From NCBI RefSeq assembly GCF_019236475.1, contig NZ_JAFAIX010000012.1:434001-498000 (forward strand): a stretch of 64,000 nt of DNA, read 5' to 3'. This stretch comes from Chitinophaga sp. (GTDB taxonomy: Bacteria > Bacteroidota > Bacteroidia > Chitinophagales > Chitinophagaceae). The notes beneath the pieces are model-generated. The model was not told the origin of the DNA. It worked only from the letters and a program-made list of their open reading frames with translations, and made no database searches. Shown piece after piece: positions 33,878-41,678 of the stretch. The translations under genes and the position numbers were made by a program. Within the stretch, counting starts at the first letter, position 1, and the number at the start of each line of letters is the position of its first letter.

Positions 33878-34393
33878 TCAACTTTGTTGAGGCCGGGGAA
33901 GGTGCCAGTAGAGCATGTCCCCGGACTTATATCCCAGTTTCATCCCTATTTTCTGCAATACCCGCAGCGATGCGATATTAATGGTATCGCATTCTGCAAC
34001 GATCCTTCTAACAGGCGAATTACTAAAAGCCCAATTGATAAGCGCAGTGGCGGCTTCCTTCATATATCCTTTTCCCCGATATGCAGGCAATAGATAATAA
34101 CTCAACTCCGCTTGGCCATCTTTATCCGGCCTTCCTTTGAAACCAACATTCCCTATCAGTGTTTTATCTTTTTCTGATACGATCAGCCACATTAACCAAG
34201 GGAATGATTGCGGATCGTGTTGCAGCATTTCAATAAAGTAAGGCAGTATTTCCTTCATCTCTTCCGGAGGCCATCCTGTGGGTATATACACGTCCAGGTC
34301 TTCGGGTGCAGGCGCTTGCCCCAGATACAGGCGGGTAAGCAACGGCAGCCGACATGGATACACCAGTAATCGCTGTGTTTTCAGGGGCAACAT
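33878..34393 (-). CDS. GNAT acetyltransferase, RimJ/RimL-like
   Basis: A 171-residue N-acetyltransferase. TQRLLVYPCRLPLLTRLYLG at the start and AELSYYLLPAYRGKGYMKEA for acetyl-CoA binding are typical of the RimJ/RimL branch that acetylates protein or small-molecule amines. The end has LRVLQKIGMKLGYKSGDMLY. The substrate cannot be assigned. It is convergent with LysR, their stop codons touching with no spacer, and is 44 bases downstream of the hydrolase gene on the same strand. Confidence 0.85.
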   Translation of the reverse strand: MLPLKTQRLLVYPCRLPLLTRLYLGQAPAPEDLDVYIPTGWPPEEMKEILPYFIEMLQHDPQSFPWLMWLIVSEKDKTLIGNVGFKGRPDKDGQAELSYYLLPAYRGKGYMKEAATALINWAFSNSPVRRIVAECDTINIASLRVLQKIGMKLGYKSGDMLYWHLPRPQQS

Positions 34394-34437
34394 ATAGTTG
34401 GTATTTACTTACTTAGGAAGATGGCAGCTTCAAGCAG

Positions 34438-35187
34438 CTACCATTGTTTCAACTTCAGTGTGGAAGTATCTAGTACTTCTCCGGCTTTCAGCGCATGAAT
34501 TTCAAGATGTTCTAGGTCTTGCGTCAGTTCTTTTAACCGTTCAGGCGTTCCCGTTAGAGAAGTTAATGTCCCATAATGACATGGTATGACATGATTGACT
34601 TTAAGGAGACGCGTGGCAAACGCTGCTTCCAAAGGTCCCATAGTGAAACGGTCCCCAATCGGAAGGATAGCGATGTCCGGTTCATATATTTCACCAATTA
34701 ATCCCATATCGCTGAATACAGAAGTATCACCAGAATAGTATACAGATATGTCATCGCTGAGCCACACGATAAATCCATTGGTAGCATGCAAGTATCCAAA
34801 TTTGCCATCCTGTTGGGTAATATGGGCATGATGAAAAGCATTGGTCATTGTCACTCTTACATCCATGAGCGACACGGTTCCTCCGCTATTCATGGGTTCA
34901 AATACGTGTTCGGGAACACTATTATTTAGCAGATATGACCTGACACCAGGATTGGCGATCACTTTCGGAGAATAAATCCGGATATACTCAATGATTTTTT
35001 TGTCCAGATGGTCACCATGGCCATGCGTCAGCAGGATGAGATCAACTTTCTCAGGAATACTAAGTCCAACTGGCAAATAAGGATTATCTGTATACCAAGG
35101 ATCGATCAGGATGGTTCTGCCTTCTGGTGTTGTTAGTTGAAAACTAGCATGTGCCAGGAACTGGACTTTGGTGTGCTGCTTGCTCAT
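34438..35187 (-). CDS. Metallo-beta-lactamase-fold hydrolase, UPF0173-like
   Basis: A 249-residue cytoplasmic metal-dependent hydrolase. The metal-binding motif THGHGDHLD lies near residues 54-62, with further ligands in HHAH, GDTSVF and IPCHYGTL. The start FLAHASFQL matches the UPF0173/YtkL group, whose substrate is unknown. No signal peptide is present. It is upstream of the GNAT gene on the same strand and downstream of a terminator, so it probably has its own promoter. Confidence 0.87.
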   Translation of the reverse strand: MSKQHTKVQFLAHASFQLTTPEGRTILIDPWYTDNPYLPVGLSIPEKVDLILLTHGHGDHLDKKIIEYIRIYSPKVIANPGVRSYLLNNSVPEHVFEPMNSGGTVSLMDVRVTMTNAFHHAHITQQDGKFGYLHATNGFIVWLSDDISVYYSGDTSVFSDMGLIGEIYEPDIAILPIGDRFTMGPLEAAFATRLLKVNHVIPCHYGTLTSLTGTPERLKELTQDLEHLEIHALKAGEVLDTSTLKLKQW

Positions 35188-35227
35188 ATATATCCGGGTT
35201 TACTTAATCACCGAATATAATAAAAAA

Positions 35228-35254
35228 AGCCGTTCCTGTGTAATAGGAACGGCT
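35228..35254 (-). terminator. Terminator after the lipocalin-like gene
   Basis: AGCCGTTCCT (35228-35237) pairs with AGGAACGGCT (35245-35254). The run of A at 35222-35228 becomes a U-run in minus-strand RNA. It begins 22 bases past the lipoprotein stop codon. Confidence 0.87.
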
Positions 35255-35275
35255 ATACGAAATAAGATTTATAGC

Positions 35276-35767
35276 TTATCTGCGTTGCAGTGTGTAAATG
35301 ATTGCAGCAGTTTTGCCTTCGAAATTCACATTAGCTCTCCAGGTCATGGTGCTACCGGCGCCGAGTACATCTACGCGATAACCTTCTGTAACGTTTTTAG
35401 CTTTTTCGCCAGTGAACAGTTTTTTGAACTGGAATTGTGTAACGCCACCGTTTTTAAACAGGGACCACACAATTTTCTGAGAGGCAGGAGCACAACCATT
35501 ATCAGAGGAGTTCAGGGTATAAGCACCCATTGCAGCGTTATCTGGCAGTGTCCATTGGCTACCGATAAAGCATTTAGCCTCCGCCTGATCAAATACAGTT
35601 ACTTTGGCATTGTCTGGAATACCTTCAAATTTAACATCGGTCAGCACCCAGTTTCCTTTTACGGAACCTTTGTTAATGTCGGTGGTGACACCTTGTTTAG
35701 GGGCGCAGGATGATCCGAAGATAGCGATCATTGCGAGCAGTACAGCAGCAAATGATAAATTTTTCAT
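35276..35767 (-). CDS. Lipocalin-like lipoprotein
   Basis: A 163-residue lipoprotein with lipobox GSSC (Cys21). The mature part begins with KGNWVLTDVKFEGIPDNAK, the opening strand and GxW of a lipocalin-type barrel, and continues as alternating strands to the C-terminus. Such small lipoproteins are common in Bacteroidota and their ligands are mostly unknown. It is a single gene, closed by the terminator at 35228. Confidence 0.75.
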   Translation of the reverse strand: MKNLSFAAVLLAMIAIFGSSCAPKQGVTTDINKGSVKGNWVLTDVKFEGIPDNAKVTVFDQAEAKCFIGSQWTLPDNAAMGAYTLNSSDNGCAPASQKIVWSLFKNGGVTQFQFKKLFTGEKAKNVTEGYRVDVLGAGSTMTWRANVNFEGKTAAIIYTLQRR

Positions 35768-35890
35768 GGAAAGTGTATTTGATATTTTTAAATGCTCATT
35801 GATATCAACAATTGTTAACCGGGAAGGTTTAACGGGTTGAAATCGTCGGCAAGATCAGCATTTACAATAAACGTACCAAATAGAACTTTC

Positions 35891-36367
35891 TTAGCGGGAG
35901 ATGGGTGGTTGAGGATAATTATTATGGATGATGACATCTTGGAGATGATCTACCTGTTTGTGTAGATACCAAGTAGAAGCCGCCAGGGCCATGGTTAGCA
36001 CCACCATGCCAATGAAGGCACAGCGCCACCAGATGCTGACAGTAATTTGTCTGTTCCAGCCGGGTTTTATGGAGATATATTCAGGCGGTTTGTTCGTGTG
36101 ACCATTGCCGTTAGAGGCTGGTCTTTCCTGCCAACGTTGATAATCCTGACCTATACGGTCCATCACACGGTCTTTTACATGATCAGGGGGAAGTACTGCT
36201 TCTTCGAAGAGGAGATTTTCAATGCGCAACTCTACTATTTCCATTTCTACGTTGAGCATGGGATAAATTTCCCGTAGATAATGAAATTCGGCTTCTTGTT
36301 CTGGTGTAGCCAGACCAAGAACACACTTTTCGATGATGCCACTTTCTATGTAGGTCTTGATATTCAA
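35891..36367 (-). CDS. Anti-sigma-like membrane protein A
   Basis: A 158-residue single-pass protein. Its first 80 residues (KTYIESGIIEKCVLGLATPE, then AVLPPDHVKDRVMDRIG) match those of the next gene, with the pattern KTYIExGIIExxVLGL and AVLPPxxVKxRV. A membrane segment lies at about 110-132 with a short periplasmic tail. This resembles the cytoplasmic domain of RskA-like anti-sigma factors but lacks their large outer domain. It is the third gene after the sigma factor at 36940-37452, 81 bases behind its paralog. Confidence 0.72.
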   Translation of the reverse strand: MNIKTYIESGIIEKCVLGLATPEQEAEFHYLREIYPMLNVEMEIVELRIENLLFEEAVLPPDHVKDRVMDRIGQDYQRWQERPASNGNGHTNKPPEYISIKPGWNRQITVSIWWRCAFIGMVVLTMALAASTWYLHKQVDHLQDVIIHNNYPQPPISR

Positions 36368-36448
36368 CTTTGCAGCTATAAGGATTCAAGATGCCACGAA
36401 AATATATTAAATATTAATATTTACGATATCCAACTAAACACCGGATTC

Positions 36449-36949
36449 TCAAATGGTAAAATTATTTTCACTGGATATGTTGGGTGCGTATTGTTCCGTG
36501 GATGTTTGTCTGAAGTTAAAACCGGTCCTCTGTTCTTTAATTTGGGCGTATTTGAGGAAATAGAAAATGCTGAGGAACAGGAGTATTTTAGCTAATAAGA
36601 CAATGAAAATGAAGAAGATCCGCCAGTATTTATGGACCATTATATGGTCATTGTTCTTTGGCTGGATATTGATGAAAGTATAGTTTGGAGGAACGTCTCC
36701 GGCGAATGCCCCACCGCCGCCGGCTTCCCAGCGAAATGATTGCAATACCCTTTCTTTTACCTGAACTGGAGGTAAAACGGCCTCATCAAATGCCGCTCTT
36801 TCAATACGGCGCTCAACAACTTCGATTTCTGTTTCCAGTTCTGAATAAAGCTTCCTCATGAGCTGAAACTCTTCCGCCTCAACGTCAGAGATGAGCCCTA
36901 AGACATAGGATTCAATGATCCCGGTTTCTATGTAAGTTTTCAGTTCCAA
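36449..36949 (-). CDS. Anti-sigma-like membrane protein B
   Basis: A 166-residue single-pass protein, paralog of the gene at 35891-36367. The shared N-terminus is KTYIETGIIESYVLGL; AVLPPVQVKERVLQSF follows. A membrane segment is at about 108-132. Its start overlaps the end of the sigma gene by 10 bases, which indicates translational coupling and supports an anti-sigma role. The tail after the membrane is short and polar. Confidence 0.75.
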   Translation of the reverse strand: MELKTYIETGIIESYVLGLISDVEAEEFQLMRKLYSELETEIEVVERRIERAAFDEAVLPPVQVKERVLQSFRWEAGGGGAFAGDVPPNYTFINIQPKNNDHIMVHKYWRIFFIFIVLLAKILLFLSIFYFLKYAQIKEQRTGFNFRQTSTEQYAPNISSENNFTI

Positions 36950-37452
36950 TTGTCTAACAAGAATTTTCTGAAAGCTATCATCGCCACTTTCAGTATTTCA
37001 TTTACATGCCCTTCTGATGTTCCCATCATTCGGGCTATAGTTGTGATGGATAATCCTTTAAAATAGCACAATCGGAATACCTGCTGTTCTGTGGTGGGCA
37101 AGCATACGTAAAATCGTTTTAAGACACCTTCTTCATTCTTGACCAACTCCGCACCTCCAAGTGCATTATCTGGAATGGCCTCTTTAATTGCAAATTCCCT
37201 CGTTTTTCGTAATAGCCAGGAGAAAAGTGTTTGATATCCGGATGTCCGGTAACTTCCGATATGTTGTACAGCCCAGGTGAATACCCGGACGATCACGTCG
37301 TCGGCCCTGCTCCTGACAGGTACGAGCTGTATTGCTACCCCATAAAGTGCTCCTGCATATCGGTCATAGAGCAACTCTTTTGCGACAGGATCTCCAGCCA
37401 TCAGCCGATCAATCAGTGCTTGTTCACCTATATGTGCCAGATCTCTCCGCAA
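36940..37452 (-). CDS. ECF sigma factor, TTG start
   Basis: A 170-residue sigma-70 family protein. Region 2 is ALIDRLMAGDPVAKELLYDR with YGVAIQLV and VFTWAVQHI; region 4 is LPTTEQQVFRLCYFKGLSIT with TIARMMGTSEGHVNEI. It resembles SigK-type ECF factors that pair with RskA anti-sigma proteins. No ATG exists before the conserved region; the TTG at 37452 gives the expected length and lies about 10-13 bases after the predicted transcription start. A later ATG (in RLMAGD) would cut region 2. Two anti-sigma-like genes follow. Confidence 0.85.
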   Translation of the reverse strand: MRRDLAHIGEQALIDRLMAGDPVAKELLYDRYAGALYGVAIQLVPVRSRADDVIVRVFTWAVQHIGSYRTSGYQTLFSWLLRKTREFAIKEAIPDNALGGAELVKNEEGVLKRFYVCLPTTEQQVFRLCYFKGLSITTIARMMGTSEGHVNEILKVAMIAFRKFLLDNWN

Positions 37453-37468
37453 GCGTTGTAGTGTGTAC

Positions 37469-37502
37469 CAAATTTAAAGTTGCTAAAATTAATCATTTCA
37501 AT
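37469..37502 (-). promoter_or_regulatory. Promoter of the second sigma operon
   Basis: On the minus strand ATTG, 22 bases, then TAAATTTG, an exact -7 element. Its position supports the TTG start at 37452. Confidence 0.6.
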
Positions 37503-37563
37503 GCAATTTCGATCAGACTACCCCATCTAAATTTATTCACATAAATAACTAGAATGGACAACT

Positions 37564-38064
37564 CTATAAATCTATCCGGTATAACCAGTACTGCACGCCC
37601 AGCAAAGGTTCTAGCTCCTTCACCACACTAAATCCCAAACGCTCATACATACGTCTTGCCGCTAGCATTATAGTACTAGTATGTAAACCCAAAATAGTTT
37701 CTCCATTGCTACGGGCCTTACTGATAGCCAATTCCATCAGTTGCTGCCCTACTCCACTACCACGCATCGCCGGATCAACACCCAATAAACGTATATAACT
37801 CCAGTCATTCGGATAAATATTCGTCGGGTTCCCTGAAGGTACGAGGAATATTACGCCACTGATAACACCATCCTGTTCATATACGATCAAACTGCTTTGG
37901 CGGATTAAATCATTGATATAATCCTTATCGCCAATCCGCCCGCTGAGTGCTGACCAGTGTTCTGGCGCCAACTCTTGCTGGTATTGATCATAACTTCTTA
38001 ACAATAGCCCCGTCACTGCGGAGGCATCTTCGAGATGCCCTGCTCTGTATCCTGATATATCCAT
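37564..38064 (-). CDS. GNAT acetyltransferase
   Basis: A 166-residue N-acetyltransferase. Acetyl-CoA-binding motif A is VDPAMRGSGVGQQLMELAIS, followed by the strand and AARRMYERLGF typical of the fold's end. The ATG at 38064 (MDISGYRAG) is chosen over a TTG 45 bases upstream that lies in a palindromic region. Substrate unknown. It is divergent from the CoA-transferase gene. Confidence 0.85.
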   Translation of the reverse strand: MDISGYRAGHLEDASAVTGLLLRSYDQYQQELAPEHWSALSGRIGDKDYINDLIRQSSLIVYEQDGVISGVIFLVPSGNPTNIYPNDWSYIRLLGVDPAMRGSGVGQQLMELAISKARSNGETILGLHTSTIMLAARRMYERLGFSVVKELEPLLGVQYWLYRIDL

Positions 38065-38082
38065 GAACGTTAGTATGTGGGA

Positions 38083-38119
38083 ACAATTTTTAATTACAAA
38101 TTGTTGCAATTTTCAACAA
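38083..38119. repeat. Overlapping palindromes before the GNAT gene
   Basis: ACAATTT (38083-38089) mirrors AAATTGT (38098-38104), and TTGTTG (38101-38106) mirrors CAACAA (38114-38119). They sit just upstream of the GNAT start and could be operator sites or leader structure. Confidence 0.4.
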
Positions 38120-38207
38120 TCATTTCATTTCGAATATACGATATGATTTTCCTCATTTTCTGTCTGACTACGGCATAATAATTTCGTGCTGTATTAAACT
38201 TGAAATC

Positions 38208-39479
38208 ATGCCCTACTTAACTGCCGCTGATGCCGTAAAACTGATTACTACCGGCAATACCGTCTTTATTCATACCGCTGCAGCTACTCCTAAAACCCTC
38301 GTCAAAGCCATGGCGGAAAGAAGCCATGAAATTCAGGATATCCGGATTGTCAGTATTCACACCGAATGGGATGCACCTTATGCCGAACCAGAACATGTCA
38401 ACTCCTTCCAGGTAGACACCTTTTTTGTTGGTAAAAATATTCGCAAAGCGGTGAACGAAGGTCGTGCCAATTATGTACCGATGTTCCTCAGCGAAATCCC
38501 TAAATATTTCCGTGCCATGGAAAAGCCCATTGATGTGGCATTAATATCCGTGTCTCCCCCAGACAAAAACGGATATTGTACCCTGGGCGTTTCCTGTGAT
38601 GTTTCTAAAACTGCTATAGACCTCGCCCCTGTGATCATTGCGGAAATAAACCCGAATATGCCGCGCGTACTGGGAGATGGCGTGATTCACATATCTCGCA
38701 TCAATGCAGCGGTAGCAGTGGATTACCCGATTTATGAACAACAAATCAATCCTTCCAGTGAGATTGAGTTGTCTATAGGTCAACATGCGGCTTCCCTTGT
38801 TGAAGATGGCGCGACCCTTCAAATGGGTATTGGCGGAATTCCGAATGCGGTACTCAAATGCCTGCACTCCCATAAAGACTTGGGCATTCACACGGAAATG
38901 TTCTCTGATGGGATTATTGAACTGGTGGAGAAAGGTGTTATTACTGGGAGACACAAAGCCATCCAACCGGGATTACTTATTTCCAGCTTCGCTATTGGCT
39001 CCAAGAAACTTTATGATTTCATAGACAATAACCTGATTGTTCGATTGCTCAATGTGGAATTTGTCAATAATCCCACCAACATCCGGAAAAATCCGAAAGT
39101 CACTGCCATCAATAGTGCGATCGAAATTGATATCTTCGGACAGGTATGTGCGGATTCCATCGGGATCAGACAATACAGTGGTGTTGGCGGCCAGATGGAT
39201 TTCATGAGAGGTGCTGCTTTATCTCAAGGTGGTAAACCGATCATCGCCATACCGTCTACCACATCCAAAGGGATTTCCCGTATTGTGTCCAGGCTCCAGC
39301 CTGGCGCCAGCGTAGTGACCACCAGAGCGCATGTACACTATGTGGTAACAGAATACGGTATCGCCTATCTGCAAGGAAAAAACCTGAAGCAGAGAGCCCA
39401 TGAATTGATCAATATTGCTCACCCAGATCATAGAGAACAATTGTCCAGGGATGCCTTTGAAATCTTTAAGGTTTTTTAA
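38208..39479 (+). CDS. Acetyl-CoA hydrolase/transferase family protein
   Basis: A 423-residue CoA-transferase of the type that includes acetate:succinate CoA-transferase and 4-hydroxybutyrate CoA-transferase. The glycine-rich motif MGIGGIPNAVL is near residues 206-216, HTEMFSDGIIELV follows, and VTEYGIAYLQGKNLKQRA near the end is the conserved C-terminal block. The likely reaction moves CoA between acetyl-CoA and another acid; the exact acid is not certain. A weak promoter, TTTC-N18-TAATTTCG, lies at 38157-38186. No partner gene is adjacent. Confidence 0.88.
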   Translation: MPYLTAADAVKLITTGNTVFIHTAAATPKTLVKAMAERSHEIQDIRIVSIHTEWDAPYAEPEHVNSFQVDTFFVGKNIRKAVNEGRANYVPMFLSEIPKYFRAMEKPIDVALISVSPPDKNGYCTLGVSCDVSKTAIDLAPVIIAEINPNMPRVLGDGVIHISRINAAVAVDYPIYEQQINPSSEIELSIGQHAASLVEDGATLQMGIGGIPNAVLKCLHSHKDLGIHTEMFSDGIIELVEKGVITGRHKAIQPGLLISSFAIGSKKLYDFIDNNLIVRLLNVEFVNNPTNIRKNPKVTAINSAIEIDIFGQVCADSIGIRQYSGVGGQMDFMRGAALSQGGKPIIAIPSTTSKGISRIVSRLQPGASVVTTRAHVHYVVTEYGIAYLQGKNLKQRAHELINIAHPDHREQLSRDAFEIFKVF

Positions 39480-39517
39480 CGTTTTCTATAGCAACAATGG
39501 AAGGTGGTAGCGGGTTA

Positions 39518-39525
39518 TAGCTTTG
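39518..39525 (+). promoter_or_regulatory. -7 element of the lpxR-like gene
   Basis: TAGCTTTG matches TAnnTTTG exactly, 23 bases before the ATG. No clear -33 TTTG. Confidence 0.45.
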
Positions 39526-39548
39526 ATAGAGACGTCAACTTTAAGTAA

Positions 39549-40565
39549 ATGAGAATTTGGCTAATCTGTTTGGCCACTATGCTGATCATTATCCCCTCAG
39601 CATATGCCCAGGTAACCCAAAACGCAACCAGCCTTCTTAAACTTTACGAAGACGATGATTATTTCAACGTTTGGGGAAGAGGAACTGATCGCGCCTATAC
39701 CAATGGAACGAGCATTGGCTACCTCTATATGAAGAGGAAAAGGGACAAATTTATCGACAAATGGCTGATGCCAAAAGCGGGGCCAGATGCAATAAATGTA
39801 TGGGAATGGGGGGTCATGCAGATGATGATGACTCCCAATGACCTGCATGACTCCGCATATATTCCAGATGATTTCTACTATTCCGCCGCTTTATTCGCCC
39901 GCCACGGCCTAACCTCTTACAATTCCGAGAAAAAGTATAGTCTACATTCAGAAATATTAATAGGGGTAATGGGCCCCTGGGCATTAGGAGAACGAAGCCA
40001 AACCTTTGTCCATCACCTCATTGGAGATCAGCCACCCCAGGGCTGGTCTAACCAGGTACCCAATGCGCCTGTGTTGAATTTCAATTTCACCTTTGAACGT
40101 ATGCTTTGGCATCCAGTTGATTACTTGGAAATAGTAGGGTCCACCTCTGCACAAGCTGGTACCATGATAGATGCTGTAGGCGCCAAAACTATTTTAAGGG
40201 CAGGATTGTTTAACCCTTGGTTTGGCGACCGGGACTTGAGCAAGGCCACCAAGCATAAATTCCAGGTATATGCTTTTGCCGCGCCGGTACTAACCATTCA
40301 ATTCTATAATGCACTGTTGCAAGGGGGACTTTTCAGTGGAAAGGATGAAAACTTCAATTATAATTCAGCCGAACGAACCACTCACCTGAACCCATTCGTA
40401 TTAGGGCTGGATTATGGTGTGGGATTTAAAATAAACCGATGTTCCTTCGTGTATACTCAGCAAAGTGCCACTGCCTGGATGAGTGGTACCGGAAATCATA
40501 GTGTGGGCAATTTCACTATACTGATTTCTTTGTCAAAAAAACCACCGCCTTCACCACATCCGTAA
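39549..40565 (+). CDS. LpxR-like lipid A deacylase (DUF2219)
   Basis: A 338-residue outer-membrane protein with a signal peptide ending near AYAQ (residue 21). It matches the LpxR family, which removes the 3'-acyloxyacyl chain of lipid A in the outer leaflet. Family landmarks are YEDDDYFNVWGRGTDRAYTN, with the Thr of YTNG at the active-site place, and GERSQTFVHHLIGDQPPQGW, with the conserved His and PxGW. The residue pair that is Asn-Asp in Salmonella LpxR appears as Asp-Asp. A small lipoprotein gene follows after 17 bases. Confidence 0.82.
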   Translation: MRIWLICLATMLIIIPSAYAQVTQNATSLLKLYEDDDYFNVWGRGTDRAYTNGTSIGYLYMKRKRDKFIDKWLMPKAGPDAINVWEWGVMQMMMTPNDLHDSAYIPDDFYYSAALFARHGLTSYNSEKKYSLHSEILIGVMGPWALGERSQTFVHHLIGDQPPQGWSNQVPNAPVLNFNFTFERMLWHPVDYLEIVGSTSAQAGTMIDAVGAKTILRAGLFNPWFGDRDLSKATKHKFQVYAFAAPVLTIQFYNALLQGGLFSGKDENFNYNSAERTTHLNPFVLGLDYGVGFKINRCSFVYTQQSATAWMSGTGNHSVGNFTILISLSKKPPPSPHP

Positions 40566-40582
40566 ACCATAAAATTTCGAAT

Positions 40583-41110
40583 ATGCTGAAGTTCACTGTT
40601 GCTATTTCCTGCTTACTATTCCTCCTTGCTGGCTGTCAGAATAACCCGCAGCACCATACGGAAGACATAGATAGTACATTAGCCACTATCCCTGAAGCTA
40701 TTTCTCAACTGGATGTAACGCCGCTGTCGGGATATTTTGTGAAGAATACTATACAAGTGAAGGACAGTCTTACTTTCTGGGTAATCGATAACCAACAAAC
40801 ATTCGATAGCCTGTTCGGTTATGCCAAAACGATGAACAATACGATTATTGCGCCGGATCTAGGCACCAATGTAGTTGTTGCCGTAACCATGCCTGCCACT
40901 TCATACAATACCCAAATCTCGCTACTATCTGCTACACTCAACACGAATACGAATAATGCAGAACTCCATTTCAGCGCCGCTGGCAATCCAGCGCCATCCT
41001 CTTCTACTATTGTTCCGCTGTGGCTAGGGAGTTTTCCGAAAAGCGGCCCGATGGAAATCAAACTGTATATTGGCAATCATCTTGCGATGAAAGTACACGA
41101 GAAGGAATAG
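40583..41110 (+). CDS. Lipoprotein of unknown function
   Basis: A 175-residue lipoprotein with a textbook lipobox LLAGC (Cys18). The mature part starts with a polar linker and continues with alternating strands (LTFWVIDNQQTFDSLFGYAK, then NVVVAVTMPATSY); an immunoglobulin-like or similar beta fold is likely. I do not recognise a family. It follows the lpxR-like gene by 17 bases, so they are co-transcribed. It is convergent with the SRPBCC gene, one base separating the stop codons. Confidence 0.72.
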   Translation: MLKFTVAISCLLFLLAGCQNNPQHHTEDIDSTLATIPEAISQLDVTPLSGYFVKNTIQVKDSLTFWVIDNQQTFDSLFGYAKTMNNTIIAPDLGTNVVVAVTMPATSYNTQISLLSATLNTNTNNAELHFSAAGNPAPSSSTIVPLWLGSFPKSGPMEIKLYIGNHLAMKVHEKE

Positions 41111-41111
41111 A

Positions 41112-41585
41112 CTATTTTACCATCTCACTAAATTTAGCCTCTATTTGTCCTGCCCTGTAGGTAAACAAATCATTCAACTGTTGTTTCACAGAAAGGCCAT
41201 GTGCAAAACTGCCTAATATGCCTAATGGCATCTGGTAGTGCACCAGGTCATGCATCAACACACCATTGGGCACCTTTTCAAAGTGATGCTGATGATGCCA
41301 TATTTTGTAGGGGCCTTCCCGTTGCTCATCTACAAAATACCGGTGCTCTTTGACATGGGTAATCTCTGTCATCCAGTTCAATGGTATGCCCAATATGGGG
41401 CTAATTTTATATGTGATGATCTGACCCGGATATATGTCCCCTTGAAAAGGCTTGGAGGTAACACGGAAACGCATATATCCAGGCGTTATTTCCGCCAGAT
41501 GTTCAGGCGAGGAAAAGTAAGCCCACACGGCCTCCGGAGAAGCAGGAATGACTTGTGTACGGGAAAGTGTGTATATACGTGCCAT
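41112..41585 (-). CDS. SRPBCC-family protein
   Basis: A 157-residue START/Bet v1-like protein of the SRPBCC superfamily (COG4276-like). Landmarks are VIPASPEAVWAYFSSPEHLA at the start, GYMRFRV, and the long C-terminal helix. It should form a hydrophobic ligand pocket; substrate or ligand unknown. It is divergent from the helicase-nuclease gene, with about 90 bases between. Confidence 0.82.
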   Translation of the reverse strand: MARIYTLSRTQVIPASPEAVWAYFSSPEHLAEITPGYMRFRVTSKPFQGDIYPGQIITYKISPILGIPLNWMTEITHVKEHRYFVDEQREGPYKIWHHQHHFEKVPNGVLMHDLVHYQMPLGILGSFAHGLSVKQQLNDLFTYRAGQIEAKFSEMVK

Positions 41586-41646
41586 AACTTATCAACATTA
41601 AAATCACAACGGGTTGGAAAACATAGCAAGTACGTACAAGTTAATG

Positions 41647-41654
41647 TATTTTTG
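41647..41654 (+). promoter_or_regulatory. -7 element of the helicase-nuclease gene
   Basis: TATTTTTG matches TAnnTTTG, 24 bases before the chosen ATG at 41679, and so supports that start over any upstream codon. Confidence 0.5.
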
Positions 41655-41678
41655 CACATTGGAATTAAAAAGGAATGC

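Noticed and set aside
33870..33885. Touching stop codons of LysR and GNAT genes as a sign of assembly error
   Set aside because: Both proteins end naturally, and tight convergent stops also occur at 41110/41112, so this is ordinary compact layout.
41238..41678. Upstream 147-codon extension of the helicase-nuclease frame
   Set aside because: It runs antisense through the SRPBCC gene, and the promoter and ATG at 41647-41679 give a normal helicase N-terminus.
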